Below are positions 36,010 to 44,138 of a stretch of 44,138 bases of DNA, piece by piece. A program made the position numbers and the translations under genes. The DNA is from Paracoccaceae bacterium (lineage in GTDB: Bacteria; Pseudomonadota; Alphaproteobacteria; Rhodobacterales; Rhodobacteraceae), in the NCBI GenBank assembly GCA_026709265.1, contig JAPOTI010000105.1:1-44138 (forward strand), read 5' to 3'. Below the pieces are notes generated by a model, which worked only from the letters and a program-made list of their open reading frames with translations, was not told the DNA's origin and ran no database searches. Each line of letters opens with the position of its first letter. The first letter of the stretch is position 1.

Positions 36010-37493
36010 TTTTCACCATGTTTTACGAGGTCTGGCGGATTGATCCCGCCAGGTCTTATGTTGGATTTCTTGACCCGGCGGACCTGCGGACCCAGAACAG
36101 ACTCGACCGGGCGAATCCGATCCTCATGCCCACCCAATTGCAGATAATCGTCCTTGCGCATTGTGAACTCGATGGGCGCAACCAAGGCTGGCGTGGGAAC
36201 ATAACCAAATGAATTGTCGGGCATATCTGCCACATCAACCATAAAGGTAATGCCGCCACCAGGCCAAATAAACGCTTCGACACCGCCGCAGGTCACGCGC
36301 GTCAGTAATTCCCTGACAGATCGCGTCAATCCGATGGGATTTTCGGTGACACCGGCACGAAGTGAACCACCCGCACCCCCCATGAACAGGATTGAACATA
36401 ATGAGGGCTCACAATTTTCGGCAATCCGGACAACTGATTCATGCACGATCTGGGGCATATCTGCTGGCGTCGGGTTCAGATCCTCATCAAGTTGGAAATA
36501 TGCACATTGCTCTCCGGTGGTTGAAACCATTAACAGACGCAGCCCCGGCCAGGCAATCTTCGGATCAACTCGCCGAATAATTTCCAATGGATTCTCAATA
36601 TTCGTGCCACCCCAGCCGCTTCCGGAATCCGCGGCCTGGAAGTAACGTCCTGGTGTCGAGCGACGGCCGTTTACACGAATACCTGCGGGTGGAAGATCCA
36701 ACTGACGTCCCGCTTCATGCTCAGTCAATACGCCGGTAATATGGTCGTCAACGACAATGACCTCGTCAACAATTTCTGCCCACTGTCTGGCAAACATACC
36801 GATTGCTGCCGAGCCGCAACCGACACGCATTCGTCTTTCTTCCTCACCATTAATCACCGGTGGACAGGCCGCCTGAATGCGTAAATTTGCTCCCCGGTCC
36901 ACCGCGATATCGAGCGGTGCACGGTTACACAGCTGCAGCAACGACTCGCATGTGATCCTTCCTTCTGTCTTGGTCCCACCAGTCAGATGTTCTACACCCC
37001 CGAGCGACAGCATTTTTGAGCCATATTCGCTGGAGGTGACGTGACCGATGACTTCTCCAGACGATCGCACTTCGGCACGTTCGGGACCAATATCGCGATC
37101 GGTGTCAATCTTCACCTTCACGCCGCAATAACTAAAGATTCCCTCAGTCACGACGGTGACCATGTCTGTCCCGTCGTAATCACTGCTGACGATAAAGGGG
37201 GCCGGCTTATAATCCGGATAGGTGGTTCCGGCGCCGATCGCGGTCACAAATGTCCGGTTTGACTGCAACGCATCACCGTCCCAGCCACACGGATCAAGAA
37301 ACGGTACGGCATCTGACCCGCTTTCCACCGCTGATTCAATAACAGTCAGCGGATCCAGCCGAACAAGTCGTCCACCGTGATTGGCATAACGATCACAGGC
37401 CCCTGCCATACCGTCAGCGATATAGCACATCACCGGACACGCGTCGCACCGAATCTTCTCATCCGTCGTTGCGGATGCACGCGGTTCAGGCAT
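36006..37493 (-). CDS. hnr: 6-hydroxynicotinate reductase homologue (Hnr)
   Basis: A 495-residue homologue of the enzyme that, in Eubacterium barkeri nicotinate fermentation, reduces 6-hydroxynicotinate to 1,4,5,6-tetrahydro-6-oxonicotinate using iron-sulphur clusters and a covalently bound flavin. The N-terminal Cys16, Cys19, Cys23 and Cys33 (IRCDACPVMC, then GACDRY) look like a [4Fe-4S] site. Other landmarks are GAGTTYPDYKPAPFIV, GSGWGGTNIENP and LFMGGAGGSLRAGVT. ATG at 37493 is chosen (8-base overlap with the hydroxylase stop); an in-frame GTG at 37523 would overlap by 38. It sits between the molybdenum hydroxylase and UPF0280 genes. The exact substrate here is unknown; other N-heteroaromatics are possible. 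Confidence 0.9.
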   Translation of the reverse strand: MPEPRASATTDEKIRCDACPVMCYIADGMAGACDRYANHGGRLVRLDPLTVIESAVESGSDAVPFLDPCGWDGDALQSNRTFVTAIGAGTTYPDYKPAPFIVSSDYDGTDMVTVVTEGIFSYCGVKVKIDTDRDIGPERAEVRSSGEVIGHVTSSEYGSKMLSLGGVEHLTGGTKTEGRITCESLLQLCNRAPLDIAVDRGANLRIQAACPPVINGEEERRMRVGCGSAAIGMFARQWAEIVDEVIVVDDHITGVLTEHEAGRQLDLPPAGIRVNGRRSTPGRYFQAADSGSGWGGTNIENPLEIIRRVDPKIAWPGLRLLMVSTTGEQCAYFQLDEDLNPTPADMPQIVHESVVRIAENCEPSLCSILFMGGAGGSLRAGVTENPIGLTRSVRELLTRVTCGGVEAFIWPGGGITFMVDVADMPDNSFGYVPTPALVAPIEFTMRKDDYLQLGGHEDRIRPVESVLGPQVRRVKKSNIRPGGINPPDLVKHGEK

Positions 37494-40239
37494 CTGATAT
37501 CGTACCCATTGCCGCGAGGACACGATCGGGTGTGGCTGGAATGCGGGTCATGCGCGCAGCGCAGGCATGGCGGATCGCATTCAGGATCGCGGGTGCAGTA
37601 GGAATCAAGGCATGCTCACCAAGCCCCTTCGCACCATAGGGGCCAAAAGCATCGGGTTCTTCAATGATGATGGATTGTACCGGCGGGATATCACCGATGG
37701 TCGGCACCAGATAATCGTGCAGATTTTCGGTATGACCCGGCACATACTCTTCCATCAGGGCCATTCCCAATCCTTGTGCAATTCCACCCTCAATCTGTCC
37801 TTCGACCAACAGCGGGTTGATCGCTTTGCCGACATCATGGGCAGCGACAAAACGGCGAGTCCGAACCGTGCCCAGGGCTATATCGACTTCTGCCTCGCAG
37901 ATTTGAGCGGCATATCCAAACTGCGCATAAGGTGCGCCCTGCCCATTGTCGTCAAGGGGGCTCGAGGGCGGGTCGTAAGTCTCTTCGGCAAAGATCACGT
38001 AGCCCAGATCATCAACGGGAAGTCGCCGCAGGTCCAGCTGATGCCGATCACTGCCATCGCAGATTATCAGCATCCCCTCTTCCGGAATGATTGTCGAATC
38101 GGCGGATGCATTACAAAGACGCAAGACCCGCTCACGTAGCGACGTGCCGCATGATTTTGCCGCATTACCACTGACAAAAGTCTGGCGGGACGCAGAGGTC
38201 TTGCCGGCATCCGGGGTGATATCGGTATCCGCATCCCGCAAAGTGAGTTGCATAACCTCGACCCCGAATGCTTCGGCGAAGATCTGGGCAATGACGGTAT
38301 TGGCACCTTGTCCGATATCCATCGCCCCTTGATGCAGAATGATACGACTATCCGGGGTGATTCCAGCCCGGATCGTGGACGGATTCGGTAGCGAGGTATT
38401 GCCACAACCATACCAGCCACCCGCCACACCGACACCCCTTCGTAAATTGTGCCCATCAGCAACAGCCTGACGGTTGAATTCTTCTGCCGCATGACGGGCC
38501 GCACGCCATGACGGCCGGAGGGACTGAAAACACTTTCCAATCCCGACTCCTTGCTGAAAGACCTGCCCGCAAACCGTGCGCATTCCATTGCCAAGAGCAT
38601 TGTGGATTCTGAACTCCAATGGATCCATCTTCAGCTCAATGGCCAAATCTTCAAACAAGGTTTCTTGCGCGATCGCACTCTGGGGAACGCCAAAGCCGCG
38701 GAAGGCACCGGAAGGCGGCGAGTGGGTGACAACAGCGCGGGCATCGGCACGGTAATCATGCACGGTATATGGTCCGGAAGCGTGCACCGGTACACGATTG
38801 ATCACTGTCGGCCCCCAAGATGCATAGGCACCGGTGTTGAATTGGCCCTCGTATGTCAAGCCTGAGAGGGTTCCATCAGATTGCGCACCAATTTTCATAC
38901 GAATACGCGCCGGATGCCGCTTGGTCGTGGATTGCATAGACTCGCTGCGCGAATAGGCCATGCGTACCGGTTGACCGGTCTTGATCGCAGCGAGAGCCAA
39001 AAAGGGCTGCACCGACAAATCCAACTTTGACCCGAACCCGCCGCCGACGGCAGTTGGGATGATACGAATATCAGACGGATTCATTCCGAGAATTTCAGCA
39101 AGGCTTTCGCGATTCATCATTGGTGCTTGCGTCCCACACTGAATTTCAATGCGCCCTGCGCTCAAGCGGGCACAACCAGCTTCCGGTTCGATATAGGCAT
39201 GTTCAACAAATGAGGTCTCGAATGTACCTTCAGCGGTGACATCCGCCTGTTCGAGGGCAGTTTCCGCATCCCCGCACTGCACATAGCCACGACACATCTC
39301 ATTGTGGGTGTATGTGTCATGCAGTTGCGGCGCATCATTGTCGGTGGCATCATCAAGACTGCAAGCTGCTGGCAGCACCCGCCAGCTGACAGGAAATCGA
39401 TCAAGGTCCAAAGCGGTCACGACAGTCGGATTGCCGACCAAGGCGGCTACAGCTTCACCACGAAATCGAGTCTTGGCAACGGCAAAGACGGGTTGGTCAA
39501 TAAATCCCGGAATGACGCCAAACCTGTTGCTGCCCGTGATATCCGCTGCCGTGAGAATCGCCGAGATACCCGGATTCTGGTTCTGGAAACGTTCCAGGTC
39601 TCCAAACTCAAACGCAGCATGGGAATGCGGCGTGCGGACGATCCGTACCGCCAGCCAATCAGCGTCCGCGATGTCATCGCTGAACATCTCTGTCCCCAGA
39701 ATCTTGGCTTCCCCATCGACTCGCTGGCAACGACCACCAATTCCCGCAGACAAAGGTATGTCAGTCCTCATATCGTGATGTGCCGCTTCATGCACCGCAT
39801 CAAGTATTTTTCGGTATCCGGTACATCGGCACAGGACTCCTCCCAAAGCACCCTCAATTTGATCGAAGTCAGGTGACTTTTCCCGTCGTAAAAGAGCCGC
39901 CGCAGACACGATCATTCCCGGCGTGCAAATTCCGCATTGTGATGCGCCACAATTCTGGAAGGCCCGGGCAAGTTGCTTGGCCCCTTCATCATACTGCACG
40001 ATTCCGGTCAAGGTTTCGATATGCCGGCCTTGTACCTGATGCGTTGTCGTGAGGCAGGAACAAACGGGCTGTCCATCCAGCAGGACGGTGCATGCACCAC
40101 AATCGCCTGCATCACATCCCACCTTGACATCCTTCACATCAAGTCTTTCGCGCAGCGTATGAGACAGCCTCTCGCCTGTAGACGGGTCTGTGACGACATG
40201 GCGTCGATTGAGACAAAATTCGATCGGCGGAGCGGCCAT
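37486..40239 (-). CDS. Molybdenum hydroxylase, fused Fe-S and molybdopterin subunits
   Basis: A 917-residue enzyme of the xanthine dehydrogenase family that hydroxylates an aromatic carbon with water. Residues ~1-160 form the [2Fe-2S] part: plant-type cluster Cys42, Cys47, Cys50, Cys62 (GCDAGDCGACTVLL) and the second site in NCGASQCGICTPGM plus LCRCTGYRKI. The remainder binds molybdopterin (GGGFGSK, GAFRGFGVPQ, MDIGQGANTV), with the active-site Glu875 in GAKGLGEHAL. The ATG at 40239, four bases after the FAD-subunit stop, is preferred over an upstream codon at 40314. In E. barkeri the corresponding nicotinate dehydrogenase is split into four subunits, so fusion of two modules is notable. With hnr next door, nicotinate-like substrates are favoured. 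Confidence 0.92.
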   Translation of the reverse strand: MAAPPIEFCLNRRHVVTDPSTGERLSHTLRERLDVKDVKVGCDAGDCGACTVLLDGQPVCSCLTTTHQVQGRHIETLTGIVQYDEGAKQLARAFQNCGASQCGICTPGMIVSAAALLRREKSPDFDQIEGALGGVLCRCTGYRKILDAVHEAAHHDMRTDIPLSAGIGGRCQRVDGEAKILGTEMFSDDIADADWLAVRIVRTPHSHAAFEFGDLERFQNQNPGISAILTAADITGSNRFGVIPGFIDQPVFAVAKTRFRGEAVAALVGNPTVVTALDLDRFPVSWRVLPAACSLDDATDNDAPQLHDTYTHNEMCRGYVQCGDAETALEQADVTAEGTFETSFVEHAYIEPEAGCARLSAGRIEIQCGTQAPMMNRESLAEILGMNPSDIRIIPTAVGGGFGSKLDLSVQPFLALAAIKTGQPVRMAYSRSESMQSTTKRHPARIRMKIGAQSDGTLSGLTYEGQFNTGAYASWGPTVINRVPVHASGPYTVHDYRADARAVVTHSPPSGAFRGFGVPQSAIAQETLFEDLAIELKMDPLEFRIHNALGNGMRTVCGQVFQQGVGIGKCFQSLRPSWRAARHAAEEFNRQAVADGHNLRRGVGVAGGWYGCGNTSLPNPSTIRAGITPDSRIILHQGAMDIGQGANTVIAQIFAEAFGVEVMQLTLRDADTDITPDAGKTSASRQTFVSGNAAKSCGTSLRERVLRLCNASADSTIIPEEGMLIICDGSDRHQLDLRRLPVDDLGYVIFAEETYDPPSSPLDDNGQGAPYAQFGYAAQICEAEVDIALGTVRTRRFVAAHDVGKAINPLLVEGQIEGGIAQGLGMALMEEYVPGHTENLHDYLVPTIGDIPPVQSIIIEEPDAFGPYGAKGLGEHALIPTAPAILNAIRHACAARMTRIPATPDRVLAAMGTISDA

Positions 40240-40243
40240 TTTG

Positions 40244-41077
40244 TTACCCGTCGGGCATGGCTTCGATGATGGCACGACGACACAACTCACCAGCCGCCAT
40301 AACCCGGTACTCAACCGTGCCGCGCATATCGCTGATCGGCGTCAAGGCTGCAAGATGCGCAGACAAAATCCTGCATCGTGCAACCGCATTGACAGAAAGC
40401 CCGCACAGTTTCTGCTCCAGGAGAGGTAAGCGTACAGCTGTCGGCGCACAAGAGCCGACGGCAATGCGAACATCGTCAAGCCGATGATCCCGCACCACGA
40501 CCAGAGCAGAGGCCATCGCGATCGAAATCACGAGAAACTTGCGATTGCCGAGTTTGACAAATGAACTCCCCGAGGGCAACATAACCTTTGGGATGACAAT
40601 CGCCGTCAGCAGTTCACCTTGGCTCAGGTCAACGCGTCGTGCCCCGGTGATAAATTCAGCGAGAGGAATCGTACGGTTCGCTGACTGCGACTGAATTTCC
40701 AGCTTGGCATCCAACACGAGAAGGGGTGGGATTCCATCGGCTGCGGGCGATGCATTGCAAATATTACCCCCAATTGTCGCGCTATTTTGAATTTGTACCG
40801 AGCCGACCGTTACCGCCGCCTGCTGAAGACAGCTGAGATATGCGGGCATTGGATACGCAGCAATCTCGGCCCAGGTCACTGCTGCTCCAATGCGCCAGCC
40901 ATCGCCACATTTCGCAATCTGCCGCATTTCCCTGACCCGTGTGATATCGACAATGTCCGTGGGCATCTTCCCCGGTGCAAGTGCCGGATAAAAGTCGGTG
41001 CAACCCCCCACAATTTTTGCCCCATCCGCCGCCGCCGTCAGCGCATCCACAAGCGATTCCGGAGCAAAATAACCCAT
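40244..41077 (-). CDS. FAD-binding subunit of molybdenum hydroxylase
   Basis: A 277-residue subunit that carries FAD and passes electrons from the iron-sulphur clusters to an acceptor. The pyrophosphate-binding motifs are VGGCTDFYP near residue 23 and TIGGNICNASPAAD in the middle, followed by the CO dehydrogenase flavoprotein C-terminal domain. The length is normal. The ATG at 41077 begins the whole minus-strand cluster, so the promoter should lie in 41078-41519. The stop is four bases from the start of the fused hydroxylase subunit. No extra iron-sulphur site is seen. Confidence 0.93.
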   Translation of the reverse strand: MGYFAPESLVDALTAAADGAKIVGGCTDFYPALAPGKMPTDIVDITRVREMRQIAKCGDGWRIGAAVTWAEIAAYPMPAYLSCLQQAAVTVGSVQIQNSATIGGNICNASPAADGIPPLLVLDAKLEIQSQSANRTIPLAEFITGARRVDLSQGELLTAIVIPKVMLPSGSSFVKLGNRKFLVISIAMASALVVVRDHRLDDVRIAVGSCAPTAVRLPLLEQKLCGLSVNAVARCRILSAHLAALTPISDMRGTVEYRVMAAGELCRRAIIEAMPDG

Positions 41078-41519
41078 TGTCTGACTTTCATCGCGGTATC
41101 CGCAACGACTCTAACATGAATCCGTCGAATAGAAAATTGTTGGCAGCCGGATCATCGCCATCCGAGGCCCCGAATGACGTTGACCGCTGCCGCGCACAGG
41201 TTTACGGCTGATCGTTTTCAGGGCGACAGCTTATCTCTCTGGCAATGGCAGCTTGCGAATAACTGCTCTTCTCGAACCCGTATAGCTGGCAAAGTTCGCA
41301 CGCGATTAGGTGTTGGGAGTGATTCGCTCTAACAGTTCCCGGCTTTTTGTTGCTGAGACTGCGACTGCATCCTGACTGATTTGCCAACAGCCAGCCAGAC
41401 CATTGCAGAAATGTCTCTTCCTGGCCGTTGGACATCAAACTGGAAGGGACGTGTTGATTGCTGAGGCTTCATCGGCACGATAAATATACAAGATCCTGAC
41501 ATCACACCTGCCGGGACAT
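41078..41519. other. Divergent promoter region
   Basis: The 442 bases separate the catabolic cluster (minus strand) from ethylmalonyl-CoA mutase (plus strand) and should hold both promoters. TTGATT (about 41454) and an AT-rich GATAAATATAC (41479-41489) could serve the mutase, but spacing is long (19 bases). No regulator gene, riboswitch or clear operator palindrome is seen. Confidence 0.4.
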
Positions 41520-43490
41520 ATGCGCATGGTCCTTTCACAACCCGATTCGCCGTGGATTTTCCGTACCTATGCCGGTCACTCGACTGCAATCGAGTCAAAT
41601 TCCCTTTTCCGACGCAATCTGGCAAAGGGTCAAACAGGCCTGTCGGTGGCATTCGATCTGCCGACTCAAACCGGATACGACAGCGACCATGAGCTTGCCC
41701 GTGGAGAAGTCGGGAAAGTCGGCGTACCCATCTGTCATCTCGGTGATATGCGCAGACTGTTCGATCAGATTCCTCTTGATCACATGAACACGTCCATGAC
41801 CATCAATGCAACAGCAGCTTGGATATTGGCACTCTATATCGCTCTGGCCGAAGAGCAGGATATAGACCCGTCGCAGCTGCGCGGGACTGTGCAAAATGAC
41901 ATCATCAAGGAATATCTGAGCCGAGGCACCTATATCTTCCCGCCGGAACCCTCACTCCAATTGGCCGCAGATATCGCGGTCTTCTGCCGCGCAAAATTGC
42001 CCAAGTGGAATCCGACAAATGTCTGTTCCTATCACTTGCAGGAAGCCGGCGCGACAGCGGAGCAGGAACTGGCCTATGCCCTCTCCACCGCCATTGCACT
42101 TCTCGATAGATTAAGAATGCAGGTCACAAAAGACGACTTTCCACAGATTGTCGGGCAGGTCTCGTTCTTCGTCAATGCGGGCATTCGTTTCATCAGGGAA
42201 ATGTGCAAGATGCGGGCATTTTCTGAACTGTGGGACGAGATTTGTCGTACGCGTTACGGGATTGAAGACAGTCAACTGCGGCGTTTCCGATATGGCGTAC
42301 AGGTCAACAGTCTTGGGCTGACTGAACGACAACCGGAAAACAACGTGTTCAGAATTTTAATTGAGATGCTCGCCGTGACATTGTCCCGCAATGCGCGGGC
42401 GCGTGCGATTCAACTCCCCGCCTGGAATGAGGCCATCGGCCTGCCCCGGCCATGGGACCAGCAATGGTCGTTGCGTATGCAGCAGATCCTTGCACTCGAG
42501 ACTGACCTGCTTGAATTTTCTGATATTTTTGACGGCAGTGCCGCAATCGAAAAAGAGGTTGACCGACTCAAGGTTCGGTCACGCAACGAAATGGCAGTCG
42601 TTGAATCCATGGGCGGAGCCGTCGCTGCGATTGAGCATATGAAATCACGTCTGGTGGAGAGCAATTGTGAACGGGTGCGGCAGATCGAATCAGGAAACAC
42701 AATAGTTGTCGGGATCAATCAGTTTACCGAATCTGAAACCTCCCCGTTATCGACTGGTGACTCGATCTCTCTGAAGATTGACAGTGATGCGGAAGCGAAG
42801 CAAATCAGCGATCTCAGGGAGTGGCGTAGCAGTCGTAATGAAACCAGGGTTTGTCGGTCGCTGGATGCACTGCGTCAGGCCGCAGAGACTGGGGATAACA
42901 TTGTTCCTCCATCCATTGACGCCGCCAAAGCCGGTGCAACAACCGGAGAATGGGGACAAGTCCTGCGACAGGTCTTTGGGCAATATCGTGCTCCGACTGG
43001 GGTCAGTCCACGACCTTCCAACCAGACCGCCGACCTCGCTTCGATTCGCGCAGAGGTGGATTTGGCAAGCCAGAAACTTGGACGGCGTCTGCGTATTCTC
43101 ATAGCCAAACCCGGGCTCGATGGTCATTCAAACGGTGCGGAGCAGATTGCCTGCCGTGCACGTGACTGTGGCATGGATGTTATCTATCCGGGAATTCGAT
43201 TCACTGCAGCTTCGATCGTGAAAACCGCCATCACCGAACAGGCCCATGTCATAGGCCTGTCAATCCTGTCCGGCTCCCATATGTCACTGGTGGCAAAGAT
43301 CATATCTGATCTCGAGCAAGAGGGAGCAGCAAAGCTTCCTCTTGTCGTCGGTGGAATAATTCCGCCTGATGATGTGGGGCAGTTGCAAGCGCTTGGGGTC
43401 GCCGCAATCTATACATCGAAAGATTACGAATTGAACCAGATCATGCGTGACATTGTTCGTTTGGTTGCACCCGCACAGCGCGCAGCCTGA
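41520..43490 (+). CDS. ecm: Ethylmalonyl-CoA mutase
   Basis: A 656-residue adenosylcobalamin-dependent mutase that converts (2R)-ethylmalonyl-CoA to methylsuccinyl-CoA in the ethylmalonyl-CoA pathway, the isocitrate-lyase-free route for growth on acetate and other C2 units. The N-terminal barrel begins SPWIFRTYAGHSTA and continues LPTQTGYDSDHELARGEVGKVGVPICHLGDM and NVCSYHLQEAGAT, which match Ecm (MeaA) rather than methylmalonyl-CoA mutase. The C-terminal B12 domain has the DxHxxG motif (Asp534, His536, Gly539) and LSILSGSH. Two ATGs (41520, 41526) are possible; CCGGGA lies upstream. It stands alone on the plus strand, divergent from the hydroxylase cluster, and depends on the cobalamin made by the cob genes. 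Confidence 0.95.
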   Translation: MRMVLSQPDSPWIFRTYAGHSTAIESNSLFRRNLAKGQTGLSVAFDLPTQTGYDSDHELARGEVGKVGVPICHLGDMRRLFDQIPLDHMNTSMTINATAAWILALYIALAEEQDIDPSQLRGTVQNDIIKEYLSRGTYIFPPEPSLQLAADIAVFCRAKLPKWNPTNVCSYHLQEAGATAEQELAYALSTAIALLDRLRMQVTKDDFPQIVGQVSFFVNAGIRFIREMCKMRAFSELWDEICRTRYGIEDSQLRRFRYGVQVNSLGLTERQPENNVFRILIEMLAVTLSRNARARAIQLPAWNEAIGLPRPWDQQWSLRMQQILALETDLLEFSDIFDGSAAIEKEVDRLKVRSRNEMAVVESMGGAVAAIEHMKSRLVESNCERVRQIESGNTIVVGINQFTESETSPLSTGDSISLKIDSDAEAKQISDLREWRSSRNETRVCRSLDALRQAAETGDNIVPPSIDAAKAGATTGEWGQVLRQVFGQYRAPTGVSPRPSNQTADLASIRAEVDLASQKLGRRLRILIAKPGLDGHSNGAEQIACRARDCGMDVIYPGIRFTAASIVKTAITEQAHVIGLSILSGSHMSLVAKIISDLEQEGAAKLPLVVGGIIPPDDVGQLQALGVAAIYTSKDYELNQIMRDIVRLVAPAQRAA

Positions 43491-43867
43491 ATTCTCCCCG
43501 AACTGGCAACGAAGCCGTCACAGAAAGAACAATCCTCCCGCTTCGAAGTGACTCCCGAAGTCAATCATCACGAGGGCGCCCACTCACGAGAACAGCTCGA
43601 TGTTATTCGGCAAACACCACAAACCAACTGGCCGTGGATAAAACCAAGTCATAATGCGTCATAAGACAGCATAGGGATTGCTCTACCCAAACGTCCTGGA
43701 AACCACGACGAAGCACGCAAACCGCACAGGTTCAAAAACAACATGGAGGTCAAAAGGAGTCAGGTCATATAGCACCGCGAATCCAGCGATGTCCCAGACA
43801 CCGCAATCCACATTGCCGATCGCCCCTGATCGATCAACAGCGCGACATGACCAACGAATGAAGACCA

Positions 43868-43960
43868 CATGACGCATGGGATGGCATAACGCCAAACGAA
43901 TACCGCGAATCACTGCAAACCCATGAGAGCCCCGCGTCTCATAGGGTGTGATCAGGTACA
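43868..43960 (-). repeat. Dispersed ~100-bp repeat, copy B
   Basis: The complement of this segment matches 22729-22831 over its full length (shared blocks TGTACCTG, TATGAGACGC, TCATGGGTTTGCAGTGATTC, ATTCGTTTGG, TGCGTCATG). It is in the opposite orientation and lacks the ~11-base insertion. Its outer edge merges with a palindrome at 43949-43975. Confidence 0.8.
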
Positions 43961-43975
43961 GTCTGTACCTGATCA
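43949..43975. repeat. Perfect palindrome with 13-bp arms
   Basis: TGATCAGGTACAG (43949-43961) and CTGTACCTGATCA (43963-43975) are exact inverse complements around a single T. Such a site could be an operator, a transposon-end structure or a strong hairpin. One arm belongs to repeat copy B. Confidence 0.8.
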
Positions 43976-44002
43976 AACACATGTGAGATTCTGAGCGGCG
44001 GC

Positions 44003-44060
44003 GGTCCCGTCCCGGGGACACGATGTGAGGGCGGAGCCCGAACGGAGGGGACCCGGGACC
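44003..44060. repeat. GC-rich fold-back structure
   Basis: GGTCCCG (44003-44009) pairs with CGGGACC (44054-44060), extended by TCCC (44010-44013) with GGGA (44048-44051) after a two-base bulge. An inner hairpin GGGC-GGA-GCCC lies at 44029-44039. It may be a REP-like unit or a structured transcript end. No known RNA family is recognised. Confidence 0.5.
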
Positions 44061-44138
44061 TTGCAACAGTTCACACTTGTATAGGGGATTTCATTCCAGT
44101 TGTTTTTCGCCGATGGCATCACGCACCTGGATTCCCCA

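Larger units (their letters stand above)
43491..44138. other. Repeat-rich end of the window
   Basis: No gene is recognised after ecm. The stretch carries dispersed repeat copy B, a perfect palindrome and a GC-rich fold-back, listed separately. Short frames on both strands derive from the repeat. Confidence 0.5.

Noticed and set aside
41520-43490. Methylmalonyl-CoA mutase or 2-methyleneglutarate mutase for the nicotinate-like pathway
   Set aside because: The sequence follows ethylmalonyl-CoA mutase throughout, including its N-terminus and B12 domain.

Overview
The window looks like chromosomal DNA of an alphaproteobacterium of moderate GC content. The evidence is the gene set: alphaproteobacterial-type AddB/AddA, a CobN-type (aerobic) cobalamin pathway that carries CbiD, an ethylmalonyl-CoA mutase, and TRAP and BMP-type ABC uptake systems. 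No rRNA, tRNA, phage gene, transposase gene or CRISPR array is visible. The genus cannot be fixed from the sequence alone.

Layout. Positions 1-153 hold the last codons of a membrane protein, followed by about 1.1 kb with no convincing gene but with repeat debris. Positions 1312-6001 are a complete BMP-family (nucleoside-type) ABC importer: binding protein, double ATPase and two permeases, with a 20-codon ORF wedged between the permeases. An aldehyde dehydrogenase and a short-chain dehydrogenase follow (6445-8667), then uvrB (8732-10951) and an ammonium transporter (11564-12877). From 13021 to 22614 the minus strand carries cobalamin genes, transcribed cbiD-cobK, then cobW-cobN-cobO-cobQ. A repeat-rich 1.4 kb gap (22615-24052) leads to addB-addA (24053-30413). 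From 30758 to 41077 the minus strand carries one tightly packed catabolic cluster: FAD subunit, fused Fe-S/molybdopterin hydroxylase, 6-hydroxynicotinate reductase homologue, UPF0280 (ApbE-superfamily) protein, two tandem PF06684 'amino acid synthesis' paralogues, and a DctP-DctQ-DctM TRAP transporter. Divergent from it is ethylmalonyl-CoA mutase (41520-43490), followed by repeats.

How the genes work together. The 30.8-41.1 kb cluster reads as uptake (TRAP), hydroxylation (molybdenum hydroxylase), ring reduction (Hnr) and then unknown steps for an N-heteroaromatic compound of the nicotinate type. It lacks the enamidase of the Eubacterium barkeri pathway and has two PF06684 paralogues and a UPF0280 protein instead. 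These are the best candidates for undescribed chemistry: ring opening and covalent flavinylation respectively. The cobalamin genes would supply cofactor to enzymes such as ethylmalonyl-CoA mutase.

The second novelty is repeat biology. Two non-autonomous elements of 98-99 bp (20463-20560 and 23099-23197) have related terminal inverted repeats and perfect 8-bp flanking direct repeats. A 17-bp exact match to one end lies at 561-577. A separate ~100-bp dispersed repeat occurs in opposite orientations at 22729-22831 and 43868-43960, the latter beside a perfect 13-bp-arm palindrome.
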